Below are positions 17,299 to 26,916 of a stretch of 64,000 bases of DNA, piece after piece. The DNA is from Chitinophaga skermanii (GTDB taxonomy: Bacteria; Bacteroidota; Bacteroidia; Chitinophagales; Chitinophagaceae), in assembly GCF_003259335.1 (NCBI RefSeq), contig NZ_QLLL01000003.1, positions 248,001 to 312,000 of the forward strand, written 5' to 3'. The notes below the pieces were generated by a model that had not been told where the DNA came from, made no database searches, and worked only from the letters and a program-made list of their open reading frames with translations. Position numbers and translations under genes: made by a program. Positions within the stretch are counted from its first letter, which is position 1. The number at the start of each line of letters is the position of its first letter.

Positions 17299-17367
17299 CG
17301 ACCGAAATTACATTTTCTGTTGGTGAACAAAGCAGGTACCTTGTTTATTATAAAGAAAACTCTTTAT

Positions 17368-17940
17368 ATGGAGGAATATAGTCACATAAAAACGGTCATT
17401 GCTATGATCCTCAGCTTAAGCGTGGCCGTGCTTTTGCGGGGAACGGTGCGCTTTGTACAACATCCGGGGCGGTTAAAAATATACTGGGTGCACTTAGCAT
17501 GGGTGTTTTACCTTTTCTTGTTACTCTTACATTTTTGGTGGTGGGAAATTTACTTACGTACTATTCAACAATGGTATTTCACGGAGTATTTCTTCGTGAT
17601 TATGTACATACTACTTTTCTACATTTTAGCCTCGATGTTATATCCCGACGATTTGCGTGACCATAAAGAAGATTTCCAAGTATATTTTTATTCCAGGAAG
17701 AAGTGGTTTTTTGCGATACTAGCCTCGACCTATTTATTCGATTTTGTGGATACGCTGATTAAGGGAGAAGCGTATTATCGTCATTACACATGGGAATACC
17801 CGGTTCGGAATATGACGCATTTTATCTTGTGCTTAGTGGCGATACGTGTGAATAATAAGCGTTTTCAAGAAGTATTAGTGGTGGGATTTATCTTGTACGA
17901 ACTGTTGTACATCTTCCGGTTATTTCTAAAAGAAGGATAA
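17368..17940 (+). CDS. Hypothetical polytopic membrane protein
   Basis: This 190-aa protein has about six hydrophobic helices: VIAMILSLSVAVLLRG, LAWVFYLFLLLLHFWWW, FFVIMYILLFYILASMLY, WFFAILASTYLFDFVDTLI, MTHFILCLVAIRV and EVLVVGFILYELLYIFRLFL. No enzymatic motif or named family is recognised. The in-frame open region extends back to 17158, but that part lies antisense to DUF1697, so the ATG at 17368 is preferred. It is a stand-alone gene. Confidence 0.7.
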   Translation: MEEYSHIKTVIAMILSLSVAVLLRGTVRFVQHPGRLKIYWVHLAWVFYLFLLLLHFWWWEIYLRTIQQWYFTEYFFVIMYILLFYILASMLYPDDLRDHKEDFQVYFYSRKKWFFAILASTYLFDFVDTLIKGEAYYRHYTWEYPVRNMTHFILCLVAIRVNNKRFQEVLVVGFILYELLYIFRLFLKEG

Positions 17941-18350
17941 AAGGATCGTCAACCAGAATTACTAAATAAAAAAAGCCGCCCCAAGAAGAATCAAGGCGCG
18001 GCAGTTTCATCCATTGTTTTTGTTAACCCGCAATAAAGATCATACAAAAATTGATTACAGTTTGTGAAGCGTTCGTTAACGTAGAAAAATAATTTTACAA
18101 ATGTAAGCTGGTAGCTGGTTTGGAAGGATACAAGAAGTGTATGCAAAATCGAAAAAAATCAATTTTGAATGGATTTTATTATAAAATCTATTGTTTTTTG
18201 ACGCTTAAAATTATTTTGTCAACTATATAGTGTGCCTAATTTTAGTTTATTCAAGTGAGGTAGTGGCGCAGTTTTTAGGTAGGTATACTAAACGAATATT
18301 TACAAACACGGGATGCAGCGGGTGCTTGCTGTACCCCGTGTTGCGATCGT
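17941..18350. other. Intergenic region with terminator of the caspase-like gene
   Basis: No gene is seen. ACACGGG (18307-18313) pairs with CCCGTGT (18335-18341), with a further GCAGC/GCTGT stem inside. Read on the minus strand it is a terminator-like hairpin for the gene ending at 18351. The rest is A+T-rich (18060-18260) without recognisable structure. Confidence 0.55.
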
Positions 18351-19613
18351 TTATTTGAAAATTGTCTTGTTTGCTAAGGCGCCTTCCGTTCCAATTTTCC
18401 CACTAGGTTTATCGGTACTTACACCATCGCCTGTATCTTCTAACTGGGGATGTTCGTTAGGGGTGGTTTTCGTTTTCGCGAATAGAAATATTTCCAACAA
18501 GGTAACTAATCCATCATTATTCAGATCGGCATCTACAGCGAAACCATCATGACGAGCGCCGTTTAATGCTGAAATGAAGTGGAAACTAAACATATCGTGG
18601 TTACCATACGATGGTCCCCAGCTTGCTTCAAATTCATTACCGGCCGATATTAATACGCGGTTCAATCCCCTTAAATCATACAGTAAACCGCCACCAAAAC
18701 TTTGTTGAAAAACGCCAATGAGTTTTGCAAATTGCAAGTGATTGATACCGCTTTCCCAATCATCATCCGTAATAGTGCCATTTCCAAATGTTTCATCATA
18801 CCCAAAAGCATCCTTCTCATCATCACCTACCGCATCTTTAACGCCGCCGATATTGGTGTTCAATGCTTGGTAATACCCACCGCCATGGCCGGTTGTGTAT
18901 ATAAATAGTACCGAAGTATTGGTGAGATGGCCTTTCAAAGCAGCCATCGCCCCAGCAAAGCCCTCCTTGGTAGCAGCGAAATTAACCGGCATTTCATCAT
19001 CAAGGGGTTTGCCATCGTTGTATACAATTACAATGCGTTCATCAGTATAACCATATTTACTTTTCAATACATGGTAGAGGAATTTTAAATCATTCCAATA
19101 CCTCGACCGTGCCAAGCCCGGTTCTGTTACACTGCTATATAATAAAGCCATATTCGAGGAACCAACGAATGTAACCTCGCATAGCGCTTTATTGTTGTAG
19201 CATAATTTTGTGGGAACAGGCAATACGAAATTCCGCTCCGCAGGCTTCTCGATATGAATCTTGGTCACCACGAATTTCTTTGCCGCCGATAATACACCCT
19301 CCAATTGCAAAAAAGCCCCTTGGTAAGCGTTTATATTCTGTAACGTGTCAAAAATAGCACCCTCTAAAGGGATAAAAGTGCTATCGGGCATGGCATTGTT
19401 CATGTTGGCCCATTTTAAGGCGGTAACCAAGTAAGGTGCCGGGTCTTTCAAGAAATACCCCTCCACGTTAAATGTTTTGCCGGTGGAAGCGGCAGGGTCT
19501 GCTAAAAGCGACTTGATTTGGGCTACTGTAGCAATTTTGTTGGCTGTTTGATTACATGACACACCGATACAACTGCACACAAAACAGGCGAGTACCAGTA
19601 CTTGTGTTTTCAT
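18351..19613 (-). CDS. Caspase/legumain-like (C13-type) lipoprotein with Ser at the nucleophile position
   Basis: This 420-aa exported protein has a Cys-rich signal end (GVSC). The N-terminal 130 residues resemble an OB-like domain (TFNVEGYFLKDP, LEGVLSAAKKFV). Residues about 145-345 form a caspase-hemoglobinase-fold domain with the catalytic-His motif YTTGHGGG (H243). In relatives the nucleophile lies in a motif like QCFSGG. Here the equivalent is QQSFGGG, with S305 (codon AGT) where Cys is expected. A perfect EF-hand loop, DLNNDGLVTLLE (363-374), follows. The protein may be a pseudopeptidase or use Ser. It is a single gene with no toxin or effector neighbour. Confidence 0.7.
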   Translation of the reverse strand: MKTQVLVLACFVCSCIGVSCNQTANKIATVAQIKSLLADPAASTGKTFNVEGYFLKDPAPYLVTALKWANMNNAMPDSTFIPLEGAIFDTLQNINAYQGAFLQLEGVLSAAKKFVVTKIHIEKPAERNFVLPVPTKLCYNNKALCEVTFVGSSNMALLYSSVTEPGLARSRYWNDLKFLYHVLKSKYGYTDERIVIVYNDGKPLDDEMPVNFAATKEGFAGAMAALKGHLTNTSVLFIYTTGHGGGYYQALNTNIGGVKDAVGDDEKDAFGYDETFGNGTITDDDWESGINHLQFAKLIGVFQQSFGGGLLYDLRGLNRVLISAGNEFEASWGPSYGNHDMFSFHFISALNGARHDGFAVDADLNNDGLVTLLEIFLFAKTKTTPNEHPQLEDTGDGVSTDKPSGKIGTEGALANKTIFK

Positions 19614-19971
19614 ACGTGTAAGGATTTTATTGAGTAAGTGTTAAGTGTCGTGTTGTTGGCATTACAACCGGGTTACATTGAATTGTCTTAGAATAGCGGG
19701 AACGTTATTGAATATACAGTATTTCCTTGATTTTATTTTTGAAAATATTTATGCAGTACAGCTGCAAATTAGTGTCAGTGGCTTGTTTATATTGTAACAG
19801 CATAATTTATTCAAAATCAATTTTAAAGAAATTTCAGCACAAGAAATATTGTTGGATATTAATATATGTAATGAAAAATCATATCTATTTCCTCGATACA
19901 CTTGGCAAACTTTATCATTTCTTAGGGTGTTTTACTATCGAAGCTTTTTTCATAATAGGAAACACACAGTA

Positions 19972-20065
19972 AGCTCGAAGTCTTGTCCTTAGCGGGTTAC
20001 AAGCTTCGAGCTCTTACACGGCAGCTGCCGGTTTTTCAATTCAGCGTGGAAAACCGGCTTTGTCG
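19972..20065 (+). other. Two strong hairpins upstream of the hydrolase gene
   Basis: In the 504-base gap 19614-20117, AGCTCGAAG-T-CTTGT (19972-19986) pairs with ACAAGCTTCGAGCT (19999-20012): 14 pairs with one bulge. A second stem, GCCGGTTTT (20027-20035) with AAAACCGGC (20050-20058), is followed by TTTGTCGTTTTT. This may be the 3' end of a small RNA or a structured leader of the gene at 20118. The rest of the gap is A+T-rich; a short open frame at 19727-19972 looks fortuitous. Confidence 0.45.
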
Positions 20066-20117
20066 TTTTTACAAGGATTGTTTATATTTATTTAGACTAA
20101 AGCTAATATAAACAACC

Positions 20118-20990
20118 ATGGAAACCACGAACCAAGCGGTAAAACTCAGTCACCAAGTAACCCAAGACGGCATTACCCTCCAAGTTTTTACCTGGCCGCT
20201 TCAACCGCAGCAATCTTTAAAAACAGGAATTATCATTGTGCACGGGGTGGGTGAGCATGCCCGTAGGTACGACCACGTTGTACCATGGTTCCAAGCAAAT
20301 GGTTACGAGGTGCGTTTATACGATCAACGCGGTTTTGGGGCTTCAGGCGGCAAACGCGGTGATATACCCCATGCTATGTCGCTCGTTGAGGATTTACAAT
20401 TAATTTTCGATGAATATGCGAAGGAATTAGCCAATAGGGGCGTCATCCGGGCACCACTGGTGCTTGGCCATTCAATGGGCGGCGTAGTAGTGGGGCGTGC
20501 AGTAACCGGCAGTTATATCCAGCCCAGTGGTATGATACTATCGTCGCCGGGTTTTATACCCCGCATCTCGGGATTGCAAAGAGCATTGGCGAAAACCGCC
20601 ATACTCGTTACCCCTCACTTACAAGTACCGCACGGCCTTAAACTGGAAAAAGTATCACATGTACAAGCTGTTATCGATCATTTAAAACGCGACCCACTCA
20701 ATCACGATAAAGTAACCCCAACACTTGTTAACTTCATGCTAGATGAAGGGCCCGTGGCTATTCAAGCAGCGAAGCATTTACGGGTACCTACATTACTGCT
20801 CATTGCCGGCGACGATCACTTGGTCGATCCCGATGGTGGCAGGCAGTTTTACCAAAATATCCCGGAAGGCTTGGCCACCTTGGTGGTATACGCAGGCCGT
20901 TACCACGAAATCTTTAATGAAGACACAGCCACCCAAGCCCAAATCCAGGGCGATATAAATAAATGGCTGTCGGAATTAATTACCAGTTAG
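20118..20990 (+). CDS. Alpha/beta hydrolase, monoglyceride-lipase/lysophospholipase-like
   Basis: This 290-aa cytoplasmic serine hydrolase of the Hydrolase_4 family has the oxyanion HGVGEHARRY motif near residue 42, the nucleophile elbow LGHSMGGVVVG, the acid residue in IAGDDHLVDPDGG, and catalytic His in AGRYHEIFNED. The sequence matches monoacylglycerol lipases in length and order of motifs, so hydrolysis of monoglycerides or lysophospholipids is likely. It stands alone, behind two strong hairpins. Confidence 0.9.
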   Translation: METTNQAVKLSHQVTQDGITLQVFTWPLQPQQSLKTGIIIVHGVGEHARRYDHVVPWFQANGYEVRLYDQRGFGASGGKRGDIPHAMSLVEDLQLIFDEYAKELANRGVIRAPLVLGHSMGGVVVGRAVTGSYIQPSGMILSSPGFIPRISGLQRALAKTAILVTPHLQVPHGLKLEKVSHVQAVIDHLKRDPLNHDKVTPTLVNFMLDEGPVAIQAAKHLRVPTLLLIAGDDHLVDPDGGRQFYQNIPEGLATLVVYAGRYHEIFNEDTATQAQIQGDINKWLSELITS

Positions 20991-21508
20991 TTAGCCTAAT
21001 TGTGTAAGTTTCCTAGAAAAATTATATAGTTGATATAACAAATAAATTGTAACTTATAAGAAGTTAAGCAATGCATCAAATAAAACAATACCGATTAAAG
21101 GGTATTGTAAGTATTCCTAATTATTGAAACCTTTACACGTACAACAGAGACATTATCAGTAAATTTTACTATACCATATCATATTGCAAATGATCTAAAG
21201 GGTAGTTACACTGGATGAAGGAAACGAATGCATGGTATTTATATTTTGAGATCCCACACGTTTCATCCTATGAATGTTAACAAACGTTCCTAAGCTTTAC
21301 AAACAAATAGCGATCACCTCTAGTGAACAGGTGACGAGTAAATTGGTAGTTTTAAGTTGTGTTCCTCCTATTCGCAGCACACAACTAGGATGCATTTATC
21401 GTTGCAGTATTTACTATTTATTATGCTACAAGTACTTCATGTGCATTAATCGACCGTCGATGCGGCTGGCTGCATGGCTCGATGGCATTAACTATTAAAT
21501 CATGCCTA
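20991..21508. other. Gene-poor interval with two adjacent hairpins
   Basis: No credible gene is seen in 518 A+T-rich bases. TCACCT (21314-21319) pairs with AGGTGA (21329-21334), and AGTTGTGT (21355-21362) pairs with ACACAACT (21379-21386). They lack T-tracts, so a structured leader or small RNA is only a possibility. Confidence 0.35.
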
Positions 21509-22009
21509 ATGGTAAGGGAACCGAAATTACAACCAACATTGCAATGGACGCCGCCTAGCGAAGAACGTCCATCCAGGAAAATGTCGCGTAATGAAGGATT
21601 AGCATTCGCACTTATGCTGAATGACTTTCTAGCTTTCTACAAAAAGAAGTTCGAGAAAACGTATCACCAAGAATTGACTGTGATCCAACCTTTCTTGCTT
21701 CACGATGAAGACATTCTTTCCGTTACACTACGTTATTCCACCCCGAAAAGCTTTTACATCAAACGCTACGAAATGCCTATCCAGTCGATCCGGCAAGTGA
21801 TCGATGAAGAAGGTATTACCCTCTTGTTTGATGCGCCCCAAGTAAAATTCTATGAAAGCGACGAGGGATCGCTACGCTATAACCGCGTAGCATGGACAGA
21901 CCGGGCTCATCTAATGGGACGATTGTCTTCCAAGAACCAGATTGTGGTTAAACTGGCGCGGCGATTACAAGCCATGCAGTTAGCCTTCTTGTTAGAGCAA
22001 CAAGTTTAA
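21509..22009 (+). CDS. Hypothetical cytoplasmic protein
   Basis: This 166-aa protein (start 21509, MVREPKLQPTLQW) has no recognised family. A Pro-rich N-terminus leads into an alpha-helix (NEGLAFALMLNDFLAFYKKK) and then a beta-rich part ending in a helical tail (LARRLQAMQLAFLLEQQV). An in-frame ATG at 21482 would add nine residues, but its upstream sequence is unlike a promoter. No signal peptide or membrane segment is seen. Its stop overlaps the stop of the convergent YraN gene by four bases. Confidence 0.65.
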   Translation: MVREPKLQPTLQWTPPSEERPSRKMSRNEGLAFALMLNDFLAFYKKKFEKTYHQELTVIQPFLLHDEDILSVTLRYSTPKSFYIKRYEMPIQSIRQVIDEEGITLLFDAPQVKFYESDEGSLRYNRVAWTDRAHLMGRLSSKNQIVVKLARRLQAMQLAFLLEQQV

Positions 22010-22365
22010 AAAGCATCTACAAAATGTTGTAGTTCGAAGGATTCATTGGTATGTAATACGATCGCTATTACATCAAATCGAATCGCTTCCGGGGAAGCAT
22101 CCATTTTTTCTAAATATGCCGTAGCGGCTGATTGTAGGTGAGCTTGTTTTCGTGGATCTACTGCTGCTTCGGGATAACCGAATTGGTCGCTACTTCTTGT
22201 TTTAACTTCTATAAAGATGATAGTTCCTTGCGATTGAACAATGAAATCTATTTCTTGGCGTGCATGGCGCCAATTTTGATGTAGTATGTGGAAGTGGGAA
22301 TGCTGTAGAAAATAATCACGGGCTATTTGTTCGCCTTTTTTACCAATTTCTCCGCTTAAAGCCAT
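22006..22365 (-). CDS. YraN family protein (UPF0102), nuclease-fold
   Basis: This 119-aa protein matches the UPF0102/YraN length. The restriction-endonuclease-like core is visible: GEIGKKGEQIARDYFLQHS, then RHARQEIDFIVQSQGTIIFI and EVKTRSS. The Glu, Asp and ExK residues are those expected of a PD-(D/E)xK nuclease. Its role in cells is not settled; the family is nearly universal in bacteria. It diverges from manA. Confidence 0.92.
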   Translation of the reverse strand: MALSGEIGKKGEQIARDYFLQHSHFHILHQNWRHARQEIDFIVQSQGTIIFIEVKTRSSDQFGYPEAAVDPRKQAHLQSAATAYLEKMDASPEAIRFDVIAIVLHTNESFELQHFVDAF

Positions 22366-22418
22366 GTATTTGTATATTTTTACATCTCTTAATAGAAGTT
22401 ACAAAAATTCGCAGAATT

Positions 22419-23651
22419 ATGTCGACAGGAACATTGAACAAGAAACTATTTCATCTTACAGGAAAAGTACAACATTATGCTTGGGGCGGTTATTCGTATA
22501 TCCCAGCTTTATTGGGATTACCGGTAACCAACGAACCATCTGCAGAATACTGGATGGGTGCACATCAAAGTGCTCCTTCGCAAATTGGTACTACCCCCAA
22601 CCCAACCCCGCTAAACGACTTAGTTGCTGCGAATCCTTCCGCTGTGCTGGGCGAACAAACATTCAACACGTTCGGAGAATTGCCGTACTTATTGAAAATC
22701 CTCGACGTAAAAGATATGTTGTCGATCCAAGTACATCCTACGAAAGCCGAAGCTGAGAAAGGTTTTGCACGCGAGAATGAAGAAGGTATTGCCTTAAATG
22801 CACCTAACCGTAATTACAAGGATGCGAATCACAAACCCGAAATTATGGTGGCCCTTAGCGAGTTCTATTTGCTCCACGGGTTTTTACCTGCCGATAAATT
22901 GAAGGAGGTGATCAATAATACACCTGCTTTCTTACCATTGGCACACATCTTCGAACAAGAAGGCTATTACGGTATGTACAAGTTCGTAATGGAATTGCCG
23001 CAGGAAGATGTGAACTCCATGCTACGTCCTCTTGTCGACGAAATCGTTCCCCTCTATAAAGAAAATAAACTTGCGAAAACTGACCCCGCTTTCTGGGCAG
23101 CCCGCGCCGTGGTAAACGATCCACAAGGAGAAACCCGCCTCGATCGCGGCATCTTCTCTATCTACTTCTTTAATATTATGCACGTGCAAGAAGGCGAAGC
23201 GGTATTCCAAGATGCCGGTATCCCGCATGCGTATTTAGAAGGACAAAACGTGGAATTAATGGCCAATTCCGACAACGTTCTCCGTGGCGGTCTTACCCCT
23301 AAACACATCGACGTACCAGAACTATTAAAACATACGAGGTTCGAAGCTGTACATCCACAGATCATTACAGCTAGCATCGACCCTAACACCAAAGAAGCTA
23401 TTTACCAAAGCCCTGCACCCGATTTCGTAGTCAGCAAAATCGAACTACAAACCGGCGAAGTGTACAGCCATAAAAGCAATGCTGCCGAAATCCTCATCGT
23501 TATGGAAGGTGCCGTACAAGCGAATGGTTCCGATGCCTTCGATGTGAAAAAAGGGGAAAGTATCTTTGTTGCGTACAACGAAGCTTATACTTTATCACAA
23601 ACCGGCAATAGTAAAGCTGTATTGTTCAAGGCAACAGTCCCTGTTAAGTAG
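22419..23651 (+). CDS. manA: Mannose-6-phosphate isomerase, class I
   Basis: This 410-aa zinc enzyme interconverts mannose 6-phosphate and fructose 6-phosphate, feeding GDP-mannose and glycan synthesis. Metal-site motifs of type I PMI are present: LSIQVHPTKAEA, ANHKPEIMVAL, and IPHAYLEGQNVELMANSDNV near residue 275. The C-terminal cupin half closes with ESIFVAYNEAYTL. The ATG at 22419 starts MSTGTLNKKLFHLTGKVQ in register with the family. An upstream in-frame extension overlaps the divergent YraN gene and is rejected. Confidence 0.94.
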   Translation: MSTGTLNKKLFHLTGKVQHYAWGGYSYIPALLGLPVTNEPSAEYWMGAHQSAPSQIGTTPNPTPLNDLVAANPSAVLGEQTFNTFGELPYLLKILDVKDMLSIQVHPTKAEAEKGFARENEEGIALNAPNRNYKDANHKPEIMVALSEFYLLHGFLPADKLKEVINNTPAFLPLAHIFEQEGYYGMYKFVMELPQEDVNSMLRPLVDEIVPLYKENKLAKTDPAFWAARAVVNDPQGETRLDRGIFSIYFFNIMHVQEGEAVFQDAGIPHAYLEGQNVELMANSDNVLRGGLTPKHIDVPELLKHTRFEAVHPQIITASIDPNTKEAIYQSPAPDFVVSKIELQTGEVYSHKSNAAEILIVMEGAVQANGSDAFDVKKGESIFVAYNEAYTLSQTGNSKAVLFKATVPVK

Positions 23652-23705
23652 AACTTGTAAAACGGTTGAAAAATAAAAGTTAATTTTTAGTTAAAGGAAT
23701 TTTCC

Positions 23706-23713
23706 TACATTTG
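23706..23713 (+). promoter_or_regulatory. TAnnTTTG promoter element of the DUF6580 gene
   Basis: TACATTTG, a perfect match to the Bacteroidota -7 consensus, lies 23 bases before the ATG at 23737. The -33 element is not distinct. Confidence 0.45.
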
Positions 23714-23736
23714 TTCGACCATATAAAGTTTATACT

Positions 23737-24327
23737 ATGAAAAAAGACACCTACACCAAAGTACTATTAATCGGTGGCTTAATCTTTTTGACTTCACTTG
23801 GTAGAATTATTACCAATCACTTAGCCATCTGGAACTTCACCGCGATCGGTGCTTGTGCATTGTTTGGCGGCGTGGTATTGAAAGACAAAAAGTACGCTTA
23901 CCTTTTACCTTTAGCCGCTTTGTTTTTGAGTGACTTGTTTTTACAGCTATTTACCACCATCAAAGGATTCTACGGCTGGAGCATGTTATTCAACTACGGC
24001 GCTTTCATGTTAACAACCTTCATTGGTACCCGCTTGAAACATGCAAGTATGGGGCGTATTATGGTTGCTTCTGTTGGCACCGGGTTGTTATATTTCCTTA
24101 TCTCGAACTTCGGGGTGTGGGCATTGCAAGACATGTATCCTAAAACATTTGTAGGCCTTATGCATTGCTATGTATCGGCTATGCCGTTCTACCAGCACGA
24201 TGTATTCGGTAGCTTCTTCTTGAACACGATCTTAAGCAACGTGTTTTACACGGGCTTACTGTTTGGTGCCTATGCATTATTACAGCCGATCTTTAATAGG
24301 GAAGAACAGGTAGCAAACGCGAACTAA
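23737..24327 (+). CDS. DUF6580 family membrane protein
   Basis: This 196-aa inner-membrane protein has five to six helices, such as VLLIGGLIFLTSLGRII, AIGACALFGGVVL, LPLAALFLSDLFLQLF and VASVGTGLLYFLISNFGVWA. The pattern matches DUF6580, a family resembling the substrate-binding components of ECF vitamin transporters. In other Bacteroidota such proteins can lie near cobalamin uptake genes. The adjacent convergent Dph6-like gene fits that association, but no B12 riboswitch or BtuB is seen here, so the substrate stays open. Confidence 0.78.
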   Translation: MKKDTYTKVLLIGGLIFLTSLGRIITNHLAIWNFTAIGACALFGGVVLKDKKYAYLLPLAALFLSDLFLQLFTTIKGFYGWSMLFNYGAFMLTTFIGTRLKHASMGRIMVASVGTGLLYFLISNFGVWALQDMYPKTFVGLMHCYVSAMPFYQHDVFGSFFLNTILSNVFYTGLLFGAYALLQPIFNREEQVANAN

Positions 24328-24346
24328 GACTTTAATTTTACCACAT

Positions 24347-24381
24347 ATTAAAAGGGCGGTGCTTGTGAAAGCCCGCCTTTT
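24347..24381 (+). terminator. Terminator between DUF6580 and Dph6-like genes
   Basis: AAAAGGGCGG and CCCGCCTTTT form a stem with a small bulge between two convergent genes. Confidence 0.65.
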
Positions 24382-24397
24382 GTGTTGTATAGATCTT

Positions 24398-25048
24398 CTA
24401 ATAAACCCTTAACCATTCTAAAAAGTGATACCCACCATGCTCAGTAGCCATATAAGGTGGCAATTGTATCGCCTGTTGGAACATCGGGCAATTCACTACA
24501 TAAGTATGAAACTCGCCATTCTCGCCGCAAACATCCACACCCAAGTCTTCCAATTCACCCAATAAACCCTTGTCCATAACACGACCTAAAAAGCGTTCAC
24601 CCAAAGTAGCATTACACGAAACAATCATCATTTCCATCCCGCTATCCATCATCTCCAAAACCAACTCTTTTCTATCACCTTGCCAAAGCGGAAGTACGGC
24701 TTCTAATCCTGTAGCAGCACATACTTTCTCTTCCCATTCACGGTGGGGTACAAGATCTATATCGCCAAACACGGCAGCTTGTACTTTGAATTGCTTCTTG
24801 ATTTTATTGAGGGCGTTAATGAAAGTCGTTTCGTAGTCTTCCCATGTAGTTGGTGCGTATTTAACGGGTAGCTTCATGGCATTTGCTTGCTTCGTAATAA
24901 GGCTAAGCGGTAGCCCGTGGGAGCGTGAAATGTCGCCTTTCTCATTCATCATGTTCAGCAAAACCTTTGGCTCGTAACCTTGCTTAATGGCTTGCATGGT
25001 GGCGAAACAACTGTCTTTCCCGCCGCTCCAAGAGATAACTGTTTGCAA
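24398..25048 (-). CDS. Dph6-like PP-loop ATPase (annotated elsewhere as diphthine-ammonia ligase)
   Basis: This 216-aa adenine-nucleotide alpha hydrolase has PP-loop ISWSGGKDSCFA at residues 4-15, the ATP-site GDIDLVPHREWEE, and the Dph6 signature GENGEFHTYVVNCP near the C-terminus. In eukaryotes and archaea Dph6 amidates diphthine on EF-2. Bacteria have no diphthamide, so the real substrate of this bacterial clade is unknown. It lies after the lepA terminator and converges with DUF6580. Confidence 0.85.
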   Translation of the reverse strand: MQTVISWSGGKDSCFATMQAIKQGYEPKVLLNMMNEKGDISRSHGLPLSLITKQANAMKLPVKYAPTTWEDYETTFINALNKIKKQFKVQAAVFGDIDLVPHREWEEKVCAATGLEAVLPLWQGDRKELVLEMMDSGMEMMIVSCNATLGERFLGRVMDKGLLGELEDLGVDVCGENGEFHTYVVNCPMFQQAIQLPPYMATEHGGYHFLEWLRVY

Positions 25049-25077
25049 GTAGTGTAATTTCAGGTTGAATAAAAAAA

Positions 25078-25100
25078 CCGTCTCTACATGGTAGAGACGG
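25078..25100 (-). terminator. Terminator of lepA
   Basis: CCGTCTCTAC (25078-25087) pairs perfectly with GTAGAGACGG (25091-25100). On the minus strand a T7 run follows. The same stem recurs at 38493. Confidence 0.85.
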
Positions 25101-25125
25101 CCCTAAAGTATGTAGTAGGTAAAAC

Positions 25126-26916
25126 TTAGTCGTTCAATTTCAAAACGGCTAAGAATGCTTCTTGTGGTACTTCTACGTTACCAATCTGGCGCATACGTTT
25201 TTTACCTTCTTTTTGTTTTTCTAATAACTTACGTTTACGGGAAATATCACCACCGTAACATTTCGCCGTTACGTCTTTACGCATCGCGGAAATAGTTTCA
25301 CGGGCAACGATTTTAGATCCTAATGCCGCTTGAATGGCAATCATGAACTGCTGGCGTGGTAATAATTCTTTCAACTTCGTACATAATTTACGACCAAAGT
25401 CTTCGGCACGGCTCCTGTGAATCAAGGCACTCAAAGCATCCACTTTATCACCATTCAATAAAATATCCATTTTAACGATATCAGATTGACGGTAGTCGAG
25501 TGGGTGATAGTCGAATGATGCATAACCACGGGTGCTAGATTTCAATTTATCATAGAAATCGAACACGATCTCGGCCAATGGCATTTCGAAGATCAACTCT
25601 ACGCGGGTAGGCGTAAGGTAGCTTTGGTTAATCAACATACCACGTTTGCCAAGGCAAAGAGTCATGATGTTACCGATATAATCTGGTGTAGAAATGATTT
25701 GTGCCCTGATGAATGGCTCCTCTACGCGGTCGATCTTACTAGGATCAGGCATTTCGGCAGGGTTGTTTACAATCAATTTCTCGTTACGTGTTGTATAGGC
25801 TACGAAGCTTACGTTCGGAACGGTGGTAATAACAGTTTGGTTAAACTCTCTTTCCAACCTTTCTTGGATAATTTCCATGTGCAACATGCCCAAGAACCCG
25901 CATCGGAAACCGAAGCCCAAGGCTTGCGAAGTTTCTGTTTCGTAGGTTAAAGAGGCATCGTTGAGCTGTAATTTATCCATACACTCGCGTAACTCTTCGA
26001 AATCGTCGGTTACTACAGGGAAGATACCTGCGAATACCATGGGCTTAACCTCTTCAAAACCATTGATGGCTTCTGTAGCTTGGTTTTTCGTCAAGGTAAT
26101 AGTATCACCCACTTTAACGTCTTTCGCTGTTTTAATACCCGTGATAATGTAACCCACGTCGCCGGTATCTACTTGGCTCCTAGCTTGTAAGCCTAATTTC
26201 AAGATACCTACTTCATCGGCCTCATAGTCTTCACCGGTATTCATGAAGCGTACTTTGTCGCCCTTCTTGATTGTACCGTTATAAACACGGAAGTAAGCGA
26301 TGATACCGCGGAATGAGTTGAATACGCTATCGAAGATCAATGCTTGCAATGGTGCTTCTGGATCACCTGTTGGTGCAGGTACTCTTTGAACAATCGCTTG
26401 CAAGATTTCTTCAATACCAATACCCGTTTTACCGGAAGCAAGGAGGATATCCTCGTCTTTACAACCGATTAACTCGATGATTTGGTCCTTTACTACCTCA
26501 ATCATGGCGCCATCCATGTCAATCTTGTTGATGACAGGGATGATTTCCAAATCGTTGTCGAGCGCTAAGTAAAGGTTTGATATAGTTTGCGCTTGGATAC
26601 CTTGCGCGGCGTCTACTAAAAGTAAGGCGCCTTCACAAGCTGCCAAGGCACGGGAAACTTCGTAAGAAAAGTCAACGTGACCGGGTGTGTCGATCAAATT
26701 CAACGTGTATTTCTCGCCGTTGTAGTGATAATCCATCTGGATGGCATGACTCTTAATCGTGATGCCTTTCTCACGTTCGAGGTCCATGTCGTCCAATACT
26801 TGGGCCTGCATTTCACGTTCACTAATCGTTTTCGTGTGCTCTAGTAAACGATCCGCGAGCGTGCTCTTTCCGTGATCGATATGTGCAATGATGCAAAAAT
26901 TCCTGGTATGCTTCAT
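25126..26916 (-). CDS. lepA: Elongation factor 4
   Basis: This 596-aa translational GTPase back-translocates or remodels stalled ribosomes. The start at 26916 gives [19 protein letters not shown], with the P-loop at residues 11-18. The switch regions [12 protein letters not shown] and NKIDMDGA follow, then the EF-G-like domains and the LepA-specific C-terminal domain ending [19 protein letters not shown] longer open frame to 26997 adds 27 unrelated residues and is rejected. Single gene, own terminator. Confidence 0.97.
   Translation of the reverse strand: MKHTRNFCIIAHIDHGKSTLADRLLEHTKTISEREMQAQVLDDMDLEREKGITIKSHAIQMDYHYNGEKYTLNLIDTPGHVDFSYEVSRALAACEGALLLVDAAQGIQAQTISNLYLALDNDLEIIPVINKIDMDGAMIEVVKDQIIELIGCKDEDILLASGKTGIGIEEILQAIVQRVPAPTGDPEAPLQALIFDSVFNSFRGIIAYFRVYNGTIKKGDKVRFMNTGEDYEADEVGILKLGLQARSQVDTGDVGYIITGIKTAKDVKVGDTITLTKNQATEAINGFEEVKPMVFAGIFPVVTDDFEELRECMDKLQLNDASLTYETETSQALGFGFRCGFLGMLHMEIIQERLEREFNQTVITTVPNVSFVAYTTRNEKLIVNNPAEMPDPSKIDRVEEPFIRAQIISTPDYIGNIMTLCLGKRGMLINQSYLTPTRVELIFEMPLAEIVFDFYDKLKSSTRGYASFDYHPLDYRQSDIVKMDILLNGDKVDALSALIHRSRAEDFGRKLCTKLKELLPRQQFMIAIQAALGSKIVARETISAMRKDVTAKCYGGDISRKRKLLEKQKEGKKRMRQIGNVEVPQEAFLAVLKLND

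Noticed and set aside
17158..17367. N-terminal extension of the membrane protein ending at 17940
   Set aside because: The extension lies fully or partly antisense to DUF1697, reads as a soluble, non-conserved stretch, and an ATG at 17368 starts just before the first membrane helix.
19727..19972. 81-codon open frame before the two hairpins
   Set aside because: It is A+T-driven, with many Ile, Phe, Tyr and Cys and no recognisable start context. I saw no reason to call it a gene.
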